From MRBY01 sp943371005 (GTDB lineage Bacteria > Cyanobacteriota > Cyanobacteriia > Cyanobacteriales > MRBY01), in NCBI GenBank assembly GCA_943371005.1, contig CALRTB020000005.1, positions 124,001-188,000 on the forward strand: a DNA stretch of 64,000 nucleotides. Reading direction: 5' to 3'. The position numbers and the translations under genes are program-made. A model generated the notes under the pieces. It ran no database searches. It worked only from the letters and a program-made list of their open reading frames with translations, and had not been told where the DNA came from. Shown in pieces: positions 45,813 through 54,164 of the stretch. Within the stretch, counting starts at the first letter, position 1, and each line of letters begins with the position of its first letter.

Positions 45813-47231
45813 TTATTCCCGGTGCCACTCGGTAATGCCACCTGGTTTGTCCACCAAAACAATGCCTTTTTCGGTGAGTAAATCCCGGAGGCGATCGCCT
45901 TCTGCATAGTTCTTATTCGCGCGGGCGTCTTTGCGCTGCTGGATCAGGTTTTCGATTTCGGCATCGGTTAAACTATCGGCCTGCTGCTTCGTTTCCGGAA
46001 CAAAACCAAGGATATCGGCCAACTCCTTGAGGGTAAGCCAAAGAGACGCGAGAATTTGCGGATTTTGCTGGAGTTTGCCTTCGTGGACGAGGATATTTTT
46101 TTCTTTTTTCAGTTCCTTTGCCAGTTCAAAGAGAATCGCCAGTCCACCGGAAAAATTGAGGTCATTGTCAACAATCCCCTTAAACTTCGCCAGGATGCCC
46201 TTGTCTGCGGTGATATTGTTCGTATCTAAATGTTCTGCCCCAAACAAAAGCGCATCGTTGAGGGTTTCCCAGCCTTTCGTGGCAGCGGTGAGGGCTTCGT
46301 CGGTGAAATCCAGGGGCTTGGTGTAGTGGGCCTGGAGGATAAACAGGCGCACGGCCATTGGGTCATATTTTTGCAGCAGGTCGCGGATCGTGATGAAGTT
46401 GCCGAGGGATTTGGACATTTTTTCCCCTTCTACTTTCACCATGCCATTGTGCAGCCAATATTTTGCAAGGGGTTGGCCGGTAGCCGCTTCCGATTGGGCG
46501 ATCTCGTTTTCGTGGTGAGGGAAAATTAAATCACTGCCCCCCACATGGATATCAATGGTTTCCCCGAGGCGATCGCGCACCATCGCCGAACATTCGATGT
46601 GCCAACCAGGACGACCAGACCCCCAGGGGGAGTCCCAGGCGGGTTCCCCTGCTTTGGCGGCTTTCCAGAGGGCAAAATCAAAGGGATCATGTTTTTTCGG
46701 TGCATCGGGATCTTCCGTCACCCGACCGCTAGCCCCCGCTTGCATATCGTCTAATTTGCGGCCAGAGAGTTTCCCATAGCCATCAAACTTACGCACGGCA
46801 TAGTACACATCTCCCTGGGAGGCGTAGGCAAAACCCCGTTGTTCTAGGTCGTGGATCAGCTTCTGAATCCCATCTAAACTGTGGGTTGCCCGGGGATATT
46901 CGTCGGCGGGTTGAATGTGGAGCGCTTCCATATCCTCGAAATAAGCTTCGATAAATTTTTCGGCGATCGCCCCCATGGAACTTTTTTCCGCCCGTGCCCG
47001 ATTGAGAATTTTGTCGTCAATGTCGGTGAAATTTTGGATGTAATGTACTTCATAGCCCGACCACTGCAAGTAACGTCGCACCACATCCCAAATCAAACAG
47101 GTTCGCGCGTGACCCAGGTGACAATAGTCATATACTGTAATCCCGCAGCAGTACATCCGCACCTGATTATTTTCGAGGGGTTTAAAGGGTTCGGAACGGC
47201 GGTGGAGAGTGTTGTAAAGACTGAGGGACAT
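45813..47231 (-). CDS. cysS: Cysteinyl-tRNA synthetase
   Basis: A 472-residue class I synthetase. Zinc ligand Cys and the HIGH motif lie in YCCGITVYDYCHLGHARTC (27-45), the second zinc site in WHIECSAM, the HHENE motif follows, and KMSKS is at GEKMSKSLGN (about 268-277). Length is normal. ATG 47231 is used (the longer form from 47240 adds three residues). It stands apart from its neighbours, with a palindromic repeat after its stop. Confidence 0.96.
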   Translation of the reverse strand: MSLSLYNTLHRRSEPFKPLENNQVRMYCCGITVYDYCHLGHARTCLIWDVVRRYLQWSGYEVHYIQNFTDIDDKILNRARAEKSSMGAIAEKFIEAYFEDMEALHIQPADEYPRATHSLDGIQKLIHDLEQRGFAYASQGDVYYAVRKFDGYGKLSGRKLDDMQAGASGRVTEDPDAPKKHDPFDFALWKAAKAGEPAWDSPWGSGRPGWHIECSAMVRDRLGETIDIHVGGSDLIFPHHENEIAQSEAATGQPLAKYWLHNGMVKVEGEKMSKSLGNFITIRDLLQKYDPMAVRLFILQAHYTKPLDFTDEALTAATKGWETLNDALLFGAEHLDTNNITADKGILAKFKGIVDNDLNFSGGLAILFELAKELKKEKNILVHEGKLQQNPQILASLWLTLKELADILGFVPETKQQADSLTDAEIENLIQQRKDARANKNYAEGDRLRDLLTEKGIVLVDKPGGITEWHRE

Positions 47232-47326
47232 GGTAAGCACTGGCGTTGAGCGTGTCTCATTCTAGCCTAGGATGGATTCCATGTTTAGTAGCTGTGATCT
47301 GCCAAATCATTGCTGCCCAGTTTTCA

Positions 47327-47896
47327 ATGAATATCACCCCGACAATTCGCGTCAATCTTGACAATCCATTCACGAAAGATGACGCTGCAATTATTACCAA
47401 AGCAACTTTACAGGATATGCCGAGGGAAAATTGGCAGTGTGCTTGGGTGAGGTTATTTGAAAATACTAATGAGCAGTACGGCGAAGGCCTCGTCAAAATG
47501 GAATACCAAGGCTCTGTGATGGGGTTAATGAAGTTTGCCTTCTATCCAGATCCACCGGATAGGATTGAAGTCCTTGAAATTCTTAATCTAGAGGCTTTGC
47601 CCAGGGGACAGAGGATTGTTAACCCTGTGGGACGGTGGTTAATTTGGTATGCGGCTAATCTGGCTTTAAATTATTGTCCCCCTGAGCCAACCGCACAAAT
47701 TTTGTTTTTGAACTCAGTTCAGGCAGCCTTCTCGTATTATCGAGATAAAATTGGGATGGAATATATTCAGCCAGTGACCTTAGCTCCAGGAGAAGACGGC
47801 TATGCCCTTAGATTTAACCGCGAAAATGCCCAAAAATTCTGTGAGCAACAAGAACAAAGCTATGGCCGCCCCATTATTTTATCAAGTCGCAGTTAG
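47327..47896 (+). CDS. GNAT-like protein of unknown function
   Basis: A 189-residue protein, alpha/beta, that looks like an acyltransferase fold: a central beta segment followed by GLVKMEYQGSVMGLMKFAFY, then helices (VNPVGRWLIWYAANLALNYC), then LFLNSVQAAFSYYRDKIGME, a typical GNAT C-terminal helix (x-x-A-x-x-F-Y-x-K-x-G-F). No clear acetyl-CoA motif R/Q-x-x-G-x-G/A is visible, so the assignment is weak. The start ATG 47327 is preferred over an upstream GTG. Its end overlaps the small ORF at 47802 by 95 bp. Confidence 0.55.
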   Translation: MNITPTIRVNLDNPFTKDDAAIITKATLQDMPRENWQCAWVRLFENTNEQYGEGLVKMEYQGSVMGLMKFAFYPDPPDRIEVLEILNLEALPRGQRIVNPVGRWLIWYAANLALNYCPPEPTAQILFLNSVQAAFSYYRDKIGMEYIQPVTLAPGEDGYALRFNRENAQKFCEQQEQSYGRPIILSSRS

Positions 47897-48050
47897 TGCT
47901 TACAAAGCAAAAATATTGGCCAAACTCAGACGCTTTAAGGCAAAAGAAGAGCCAACGATGATCATTACTTGTAAATCTCCTGTGGGCTTGACCCGTCAAG
48001 AACGATACGAACGAATTAAACAGCTAATGAATTCTAAGTCAGCAGAATGA
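47802..48050 (+). CDS. Small overlapping ORF, possibly a real gene
   Basis: An 82-residue basic protein (62 if it starts at ATG 47862). The C-terminal part (MIITCKSPVGLTRQERYERIKQ) is charged and helical; the N-terminal part overlaps the end of the GNAT-like gene in another frame. I do not recognise it. Overlap and short size make it uncertain. A partner function with the GNAT-like gene (as in some GNAT toxin pairs) is only a guess, because known antitoxins precede the toxin. Confidence 0.35.
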   Translation: MPLDLTAKMPKNSVSNKNKAMAAPLFYQVAVSAYKAKILAKLRRFKAKEEPTMIITCKSPVGLTRQERYERIKQLMNSKSAE

Positions 48051-48183
48051 ATTGACTGACCCATCCGCTGTAATTGAAGCAAAAGCAATATACATTGTCT
48101 GTCGTTACAGTTTTTTGAACCTAGGCGATCGCCCCAAAAGACGGTGTTAGGTTGAAGGTAATTCTTCTCCTGGAGGTCAGCCC

Positions 48184-49821
48184 ATGGCCACTTCATCGTC
48201 CCGTAAACCGTTTTCCCAACGCTCCCTCACCCTACTCCTCAGTGGCTGTTTGTTAGGCACCCAAATTTTAGCAGGCTGTCAGATGGCCTCCCAGAGAACT
48301 TCAGACACGGGGATGGATGCCATGGCCCCCCAAGTGGCAGAAACGGAGTCCATGCCGGTGATGCCACCCCCCGATGGGGAAATTCCCCAAGAAGCACCGG
48401 ATCTCTCCCAAGAAGATTACAACCTCATCCGTGACAATCCTTTCCAATTGGTGCGCACCGAGCCCCTGTCTACCTTTGCCCTCGATGTAGACTCCGGCGC
48501 CTATAGTAATGTGCGCCGCTTTTTAGATGATGGTCAGCTTCCCCCCGCCGATGCAGTGCGCCTGGAGGAGATGATTAACTATTTCACCTACGACTATCCC
48601 GCTCCAGACAATCAACCCTTCGCCATCAACACCGAACTCTCCCAAGCCCCTTGGCAACCCCAGCACCAACTCCTCCGCATTGGCATTAAAGGGAAAGAAA
48701 TTGAAAATGAAGCCCTCCCCCCCAGCAATTTGGTGTTTCTCTTTGATGTGTCAGGGTCGATGAATGATCCTGATAAACTCCCCCTTCTCAAGTCAGCTTT
48801 TCGATTATTGGTGAATGAGTTGCGCCCGGAGGACCGCGTTTCCATTGTGGTGTATGCCGGAGCAGCAGGTTTAGTCTTGCCCTCTACATCCGGGGCCGAA
48901 AAGGAAACCATTCTCGCGGCTTTGGATAATTTAGAGGCGGGTGGCTCCACGGCAGGTGGTGAAGGCATTGAACTGGCCTACCAAGAGGCGGCGGAAAATT
49001 TCCTCGACAATGGCAATAACCGGATTATCCTGGCCACTGATGGTGATTTTAATGTGGGAATGTCCAGCGATGCAGAGTTGATTCGTCTGATCGAACAAAA
49101 GCGGGAGCAGGATATTTTTCTAACGGTGCTGGGCTTTGGCACAGGCAATCTCAAGGACGCCAAGATGGAGCAACTGGCCAACAACGGTAATGGAAATTAT
49201 GCTTATATCGATAACATTCTCGAAGCGAAAAAAGTATTGGTAACAGAAATGGGCGGTACGCTTTTAACTTTGGCGAAGGATGTGAAAATTCAGGTGGAAT
49301 TCAATCCGGCCCAGGTGCAGGCCTACCGATTGTTAGGTTACGAAAATCGTCTATTGGCAGCCCAGGATTTTAACGACGACACGAAAGATGCGGGGGAACT
49401 GGGCGCTGGTCATACGGTGACGGCCCTCTATGAAATTGTACCGGTGGGTGTTGATTCGCCCGTTGAGCTGCCGACCGTGGATGATTTGAAATACCAAGAA
49501 ACACAACCTAATTCGGGAAATTTTGCGGGGGAATTGCTGCAACTAAAGCTCCGCTACAAGCCCCCCACTGGGGATAATTCAGAACTGATCACCCAGGCGA
49601 TCGCCAATGACAGTAAACCTTTAGATCAAGCCTCTCTAGATTTCCGGTTTGCGGCAGCAGTGGCGGAATTTGGGATGCTGTTGCGGGACTCCCCCTATCG
49701 CGGCGAAAGTTCCTTTGATCAAGTTTTAGAGCTCGCCCAGGGCAGCAAAGGGGCAGATCCCGAAGGCTATCGCAGTGAATTTATCCAACTGGTCAAAACG
49801 GCCCAGGCCTTGAAATTCTAA
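48184..49821 (+). CDS. von Willebrand factor A domain lipoprotein, YfbK-like
   Basis: A 545-residue exported protein. A lipoprotein signal ends in LAGC with Cys32 as the modified residue. The first 180 residues hold the vWA-preceding domain with PLSTFALDVDSGAYSNVRRFL. The vWA domain carries the MIDAS motif DVSGSM (188-193), then TDGDFNVGMSS (about 282-292). The C-terminal DUF3520 part runs to the end. The start ATG 48184 has GGAGG at 48173-48177. YfbK-like proteins are widespread with no clear role; they may bind divalent metal and partner proteins in the periplasm. It is a single gene. Confidence 0.85.
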   Translation: MATSSSRKPFSQRSLTLLLSGCLLGTQILAGCQMASQRTSDTGMDAMAPQVAETESMPVMPPPDGEIPQEAPDLSQEDYNLIRDNPFQLVRTEPLSTFALDVDSGAYSNVRRFLDDGQLPPADAVRLEEMINYFTYDYPAPDNQPFAINTELSQAPWQPQHQLLRIGIKGKEIENEALPPSNLVFLFDVSGSMNDPDKLPLLKSAFRLLVNELRPEDRVSIVVYAGAAGLVLPSTSGAEKETILAALDNLEAGGSTAGGEGIELAYQEAAENFLDNGNNRIILATDGDFNVGMSSDAELIRLIEQKREQDIFLTVLGFGTGNLKDAKMEQLANNGNGNYAYIDNILEAKKVLVTEMGGTLLTLAKDVKIQVEFNPAQVQAYRLLGYENRLLAAQDFNDDTKDAGELGAGHTVTALYEIVPVGVDSPVELPTVDDLKYQETQPNSGNFAGELLQLKLRYKPPTGDNSELITQAIANDSKPLDQASLDFRFAAAVAEFGMLLRDSPYRGESSFDQVLELAQGSKGADPEGYRSEFIQLVKTAQALKF

Positions 49822-49952
49822 AGAAAAAGGCCAACGCAGTTTTTTGTTCTCCCCTGTTGTTGTGGGTTAGGCGATCGCCAAGTGCATAGGGTCTGCTCCC
49901 CGGCCACTACATAGCACCACGAAACACAACACATCCTTCGGAGAACAAATCA

Positions 49953-50330
49953 ATGAAAATCACACGACACACCATTGGCAAAGGCTTGATGCTTGGCACT
50001 ATGATTTTGATGGGAAATAGCTTTAGTGCAAATGCTGCGCCACCGCCCCCTAGTGGTTGTCTCACTGGCTGGACTCCCCGTCCCCAAGAAGTAAATTTCC
50101 AACTCGGCCCTTGTCTTCCCGGTACCATTGCCACGCCTCTACCAAATCCCCACCAGGCCCAACCGAAACCCTTGACCTGCCCAGAAGGTTGGCAAACTCG
50201 GCCCCAGGAAGTAAATTTCCAGCTTGGCCCTTGCCTACCCGGCACTATTGTGACCCCGACTCCCCAACCCCAGGCAGAACTTCTCCTTCCCGCTATTCAA
50301 AAAATGCATTTGGGTCTGCCCGGAAGATAA
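49953..50330 (+). CDS. Small secreted protein with two 24-residue cysteine repeats
   Basis: A 125-residue protein. A signal peptide (residues 1-28, MKITRHTIGKGLMLGTMI to NAA) is followed by two near-identical modules: C-L-T-GW-T-P-RPQEVNFQLGPCLPGTI (36-59) and C-P-E-GW-Q-T-RPQEVNFQLGPCLPGTI (75-98). Each has two cysteines and could form one disulfide. Between and after them are proline-rich linkers. GGAG about 11 nt before ATG 49953 supports the start. I know no function. The DNA of the modules is about 80 percent alike, so the duplication is not recent or is kept under selection. Confidence 0.75.
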   Translation: MKITRHTIGKGLMLGTMILMGNSFSANAAPPPPSGCLTGWTPRPQEVNFQLGPCLPGTIATPLPNPHQAQPKPLTCPEGWQTRPQEVNFQLGPCLPGTIVTPTPQPQAELLLPAIQKMHLGLPGR

Positions 50331-50342
50331 CTCATAAGAAAC

Positions 50343-50397
50343 AAGATCACCATGGCGCTGTTTTCTGAAAACTTTTACCGGGGTGATCTTATTTTTT
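50343..50397 (+). terminator. Probable terminator after the repeat protein gene
   Basis: AAGATCACC (50343-50351) pairs with GGTGATCTT (50382-50390), with an inner hairpin GTTTTC..GAAAAC, followed by ATTTTTTG. It sits between convergent genes and also lies just before the end of the gene at 50437. Confidence 0.6.
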
Positions 50398-50436
50398 GAT
50401 TTGATTTAATCGGGTTTAAAGAAATAGTTCGATTAC

Positions 50437-52266
50437 CTAGGCCACATCCGTGTAGGGTTCTAGATCCATAAAAGGAGAACTATAGGGCTCAAGATCCATA
50501 AAAGGAGAGCTCAGAAACTCCTCTGCTTTGATGGGACGACTAAACAAAAAGCCCTGGATTTCATCACAGTTAAATCGCGTCAAAAATTCTAACTCTCCCT
50601 CATCTTCAACCCCTTCAGCAACTACCTTAAGGTTGAGATTGTGGGCCATTTCAATAATTGCGGTGATGATCGTCGCATTAACATGGTTCCGATGAATCCC
50701 ATGGATAAAGGAGCGATCTAGCTTGAGGGTATCAAAGGAAAATTGCTGCAAATAGCTTAAAGAAGAATAACCCGTGCCAAAATCATCTAAGGCAATTTTC
50801 AAACCCAAAGACCGCAAGGCCTTTAAACGTCGTATCGATACTTCCCCATTGTTCACGAGGGTGCTTTCTGTCAATTCCAGTTGGATATCTTGGGGTTGTA
50901 ACTGATTATTGATAATAATTTGGCTCAGGCGATGGTGCAGATTTAGTTGGGTAAATTGTTTCGCCGAAAGATTGATGGACATATAAAAGTCCTTAAGGCC
51001 CGCAAGTTGCCAATGGCGCAATTGGCAACAGGCTTTTTCCATGACATATTCCCCAATCGGGATGATCAAACCGGTTTCTTCTGCCAGGGAAATAAATTGA
51101 TTTGGCAAAACCAAACCACGGGTTGGATGAAACCAGCGTAAGAGGGCTTCAGCACCAACCACCTTGCCCGTTTGCAAGTTCATCTTCGGCTGGTAAACGA
51201 CTTCGAGTTCGTTGCGTTCAAGAGCTTGCCGCAGGTCAGCTTCGAGGAAAACCGTATTCAAACGGCCCACGTTCATTGCTACGGAATAAAAGGCGTGTTG
51301 ATTACCCCCCTGTTTTTGAACTCGCAACATGGCTGTGTGGGCATTACTGAGCAGTTCATCAAGGGTAAGGCCATCTCTGATGTAGAGGGCAATCCCGATG
51401 CTGAGGCTGATAAAGACATCCTGCTGGTCTTCTGTGGTAAAGGGGGGGCTAAAGGCCGTGAGAATTTCTTCGGCAATGTTGACCACTTCATGACGATGTT
51501 CTAAAGGATAAAGAATCGCACAAAATTCTGAAGTGTTGAGACTAACGACGATACCGTATTTCTCTAAGGTTTGTTGTAGGCGATCGCCCACCTGCTTGAG
51601 TAAAGCGCTAACAGTGCCGTGGCCAAGGTATTCATTGAGGAGTTGAAAGCGATCTAGACCAATGGAAAGAAGCGGGGTGAAGGGTACCGTTTCACCATCC
51701 TGATCGAGGGGTAATCGCGCCACCATTTTTTCAAAAGCATGGGTAATCTTATTTTGATTCGGTAGACCGGTGAGACTATCTTTCTCACTCAGTTGGTTTA
51801 ACAGCTCGGAATAGTATTGTTTGACCTTGGAATATTTATTGAGACGTACTTCGACAGCCTTGAGGAGTTCTGCAGCCTGGATCGGTTTCATTAAATAATC
51901 ATCGGCTCCGGATGCCATTCCCTGACGGAGTTGCTGACCCTCTGCTTGGGCCGTCAAAAAGATGAAGGGAATCATTTCCGTTACTTCCTGTTGCTGGAGC
52001 CGTGCCAGAACGTCATAACCACTCAAACGGGGCATCATCACATCGCAGATGATGAGATCGGGGAGATATTCTTTGGCTGCCTGAATTCCTTCTTCACCAT
52101 CACTCGCTTCGATAACGATGTAGCCGGCATTCGTGAGAATTTTTCGAGTCAGTTTACGGATAACGTAGTCGTCCTCAATGACGAGAATCGTGATAATCTC
52201 TCTTGGATTTTGCAGGCCAGAGGAAACATCGTTTTGCGCAGGAAAGTTGTTAGGAAACATATTCAC
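50437..52266 (-). CDS. Response regulator with degenerate GGDEF and intact EAL domain
   Basis: A 609-residue protein. The REC domain (25-140) has the acidic pocket VIEDD (28-33) and phospho-acceptor D75 in LIICDVMMPR. The GGDEF domain starts at DSLTGLPNQNK (about 163), but the active motif is replaced by SLNTSEF (about 244), so it should not make c-di-GMP. The EAL domain (about 345-590) has EALLRW, SINLSAKQF, ELTES, DDFGTGYSSLSYL and VAEGVE, so it likely is a phosphodiesterase. The C-terminus is a tandem copy of SSPFMDLEPY twice. A kinase partner is not adjacent. It is likely controlled by phosphorylation of D75. Confidence 0.9.
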   Translation of the reverse strand: MNMFPNNFPAQNDVSSGLQNPREIITILVIEDDYVIRKLTRKILTNAGYIVIEASDGEEGIQAAKEYLPDLIICDVMMPRLSGYDVLARLQQQEVTEMIPFIFLTAQAEGQQLRQGMASGADDYLMKPIQAAELLKAVEVRLNKYSKVKQYYSELLNQLSEKDSLTGLPNQNKITHAFEKMVARLPLDQDGETVPFTPLLSIGLDRFQLLNEYLGHGTVSALLKQVGDRLQQTLEKYGIVVSLNTSEFCAILYPLEHRHEVVNIAEEILTAFSPPFTTEDQQDVFISLSIGIALYIRDGLTLDELLSNAHTAMLRVQKQGGNQHAFYSVAMNVGRLNTVFLEADLRQALERNELEVVYQPKMNLQTGKVVGAEALLRWFHPTRGLVLPNQFISLAEETGLIIPIGEYVMEKACCQLRHWQLAGLKDFYMSINLSAKQFTQLNLHHRLSQIIINNQLQPQDIQLELTESTLVNNGEVSIRRLKALRSLGLKIALDDFGTGYSSLSYLQQFSFDTLKLDRSFIHGIHRNHVNATIITAIIEMAHNLNLKVVAEGVEDEGELEFLTRFNCDEIQGFLFSRPIKAEEFLSSPFMDLEPYSSPFMDLEPYTDVA

Positions 52267-52645
52267 TTAGCATCTCAGGGCATTGACGGAACATTTTTTC
52301 GGGGAAAGAAACCAAGCCATTTGTCAACTATTGCCAATTTGTCATCTGATGATTGGATGTTCGCTGTTTCTGTAAGAATGTTTTCTTTCATTAAGTGGCA
52401 CAACCATTGCGCTGCAGATGCCGATTGCTGTTCAAAACGTTGGAGGTTCGGGGTTAAACCTCAGACTAGCGGGGTGACTACGCGCGAAAAATGTTGGCTC
52501 GCTTTAATTTTGGTTTATGAAAATCAAAGGCGTTATGTGTAGAAATGTAACACGGTGATGGGAAAAAAGTAAATCTGGGGTATCTGCTCTAATTTTTTTC
52601 CGTGGAAAATTAAAACCAAAAGATTGCTTGCGCTAAGGGAATTGT
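52267..52645. other. 379-bp intergenic region
   Basis: It contains the promoter region of the response regulator (left side) and the 3' end of the TauE gene (right side). The open frame on the plus strand that spans 51931-52542 is only the antisense of the regulator and its leader, with no homology. AT-rich stretches near 52560-52620 hold runs of A and T without a clear promoter. No RNA gene seen. Confidence 0.5.
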
Positions 52646-53494
52646 CTATTTCTGTTGGGCGATCGCCACGGTCGTTTCGGGCAAGGTCGTCAATCGAGGT
52701 AGGCGATCGCGCTGTTGAAACAAAATGAAAGCCGCCACCGCCAAGAGAAAATACCCAAAGCCCTTTTGGAGTTGTTTGGCTTTGACATACCGCGAGCTAT
52801 AGCCCCCGACCAAAATGCCGACACTGGCTACAAAGGTAAAGTTCACCATCAACGGCCAATCAAAAACCACATCGGCTTGGCCAAAGTAGCCCAAAAATCC
52901 GGCGATCGCATTCATCACAATAATCACTAGGGAAGTACCCACTGCCTCTTTCATTTCCGTCTTGCCGAGCAGCACCAGGGCAGGCACAATCGCAAAGCCA
53001 CCACCAACCCCCACTAACCCTGTTAAAACCCCAATTCCCAAGCCCTCCGTGAGTAACCACAGCCAACAGTAGCGGCACACCGGAACCGGATAATCTTCGA
53101 GGTGCGGTTCATTGGCTGGGTGGGCGATCGCCTTACCGCTTTTACGAATCATAAAAATCGCCGCGATCAACATCATCACCGCAAACAGCAGCAATTGCAC
53201 CGTCCCTGTAATCATGGGCAACCGGGTCAACTGTGCGCCGAGGAACGCCCCGATCATCGTTGCCGAGCCAAAAATCCCTGCTTTTTTCAAATTAATATTG
53301 CCCTGCCGCCAGTGGGGCACCAAACCCACCGCACTGACAATGCCGACAATAAACAACGTCATGGCGATCGCACTTTTGGGGTCAACCCCCATCACATAAA
53401 CCAAGATCGGCACCGCCAACACCGACCCGCCGCCCCCCATCAAACCCAGACTAATGCCAATACAGGCCGCTAAAAAATATCCCAAGAGCTGCAT
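52646..53494 (-). CDS. Sulfite exporter TauE/SafE-family membrane protein
   Basis: A 282-residue polytopic membrane protein, with about eight hydrophobic segments and the duplicated motif GLMGGGGSVLAVPIL (17-31) and GLVGVGGGFAIVPALVL (about 164-180). Family members export sulfite, sulfoacetate or related anions. ATG 53494 is supported by a strong GGAGG nine bases before it. It is the third gene of the persulfide operon, after rhodanese. A terminator hairpin directly upstream of its ribosome site should lower its expression (53509-53539). Confidence 0.88.
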   Translation of the reverse strand: MQLLGYFLAACIGISLGLMGGGGSVLAVPILVYVMGVDPKSAIAMTLFIVGIVSAVGLVPHWRQGNINLKKAGIFGSATMIGAFLGAQLTRLPMITGTVQLLLFAVMMLIAAIFMIRKSGKAIAHPANEPHLEDYPVPVCRYCWLWLLTEGLGIGVLTGLVGVGGGFAIVPALVLLGKTEMKEAVGTSLVIIVMNAIAGFLGYFGQADVVFDWPLMVNFTFVASVGILVGGYSSRYVKAKQLQKGFGYFLLAVAAFILFQQRDRLPRLTTLPETTVAIAQQK

Positions 53495-53508
53495 TATTTC
53501 TATCCTCC

Positions 53509-53539
53509 AAAAAAAAAGCCCCCAGCAACTGTGGAGGGC
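53509..53539 (-). terminator. Internal terminator between rhodanese and TauE genes
   Basis: On the minus strand GCCCTC...GGGGGC forms a six-base stem with a ten-base loop, followed by nine Ts (53517-53509). The TauE ribosome site GGAGG starts right after the T run. This is a textbook intrinsic terminator placed inside the unit. Confidence 0.75.
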
Positions 53540-53556
53540 AATGTCGTTCGTTAAAC

Positions 53557-54090
53557 TTATTTGACGCGGTTGTAGGGAAGACGGGCCAAAATCTTTGCCA
53601 TGCCGCAGAAGCCCGTAAAGCCCGCAAACATCAGCCCAGAGCCGACAAATCCGGTGAGGAGCAAAAACCAAGGGGAGACAAACGCACTTAACAGCGTGCC
53701 TGCGAGGACTAGGCCCCCGGCAACGATCTGTACCTGGCGCATCATTGGCAAGGGGGCTTTTTTGTTTTCGTTGTAGGGCAAGTTAGCGCCTTTCCAGGCC
53801 GTAAACCCACCGTCAAAATGGGCCACTTGGTAATAACCTGCCGCAAAAAACAGTTCCGCCGCCCGTCGGGAGCGATTGCCACTCTGACAGTAGAGGATCA
53901 CATTTTTCGTTGTCTGGGGGACGGTGTCTACGGTCAAGCGAGACAGGGGAATATTTTGCGACCCCGCCACGTGTTCTCTGGCGTATTCAGCCTGTTCGCG
54001 CACGTCGAAAACGATGGTATTGGGGGAATTGACCTGGGCCGCAAACTCAGCGGGGGAAAGTTCAAGTAATTGTTGTTGAGTAGTCGTCAT
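53557..54090 (-). CDS. Rhodanese with DUF2892-type membrane domain
   Basis: A 177-residue protein. The rhodanese domain (1-110) has IVFDVREQAEYAREHV (26-41) and the active loop CQSGNRS with catalytic C68. The remaining part (about 120-170) is two hydrophobic segments (VAGGLVLAGTLLSAFVSPWFLLLTG) of the DUF2892 type. It would move sulfane sulfur from persulfide to acceptors at the membrane. It lies 74 bp after the persulfide dioxygenase and before TauE. Confidence 0.9.
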   Translation of the reverse strand: MTTTQQQLLELSPAEFAAQVNSPNTIVFDVREQAEYAREHVAGSQNIPLSRLTVDTVPQTTKNVILYCQSGNRSRRAAELFFAAGYYQVAHFDGGFTAWKGANLPYNENKKAPLPMMRQVQIVAGGLVLAGTLLSAFVSPWFLLLTGFVGSGLMFAGFTGFCGMAKILARLPYNRVK

Positions 54091-54133
54091 TGCACTAAAA
54101 AAGAATGGTGATGATTGGGTGTAATCCAGGACG

Positions 54134-54157
54134 AAAAACGGCTCCCTTGCCAGGGAA
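54134..54157 (-). terminator. Weak terminator-like hairpin between dioxygenase and rhodanese genes
   Basis: On the minus strand TCCCTGGCAAGGGA forms a five-base stem, followed by GCCGTTTTT. The stem is short and the T run brief, so it probably attenuates rather than ends transcription. Confidence 0.4.
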
Positions 54158-54164
54158 AAAAGAC

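Noticed and set aside
51931..52542. A 203-codon open frame antisense to the response regulator start
   Set aside because: Over half is antisense to an unmistakable REC domain, and the rest is leader DNA. No start signal or family features.
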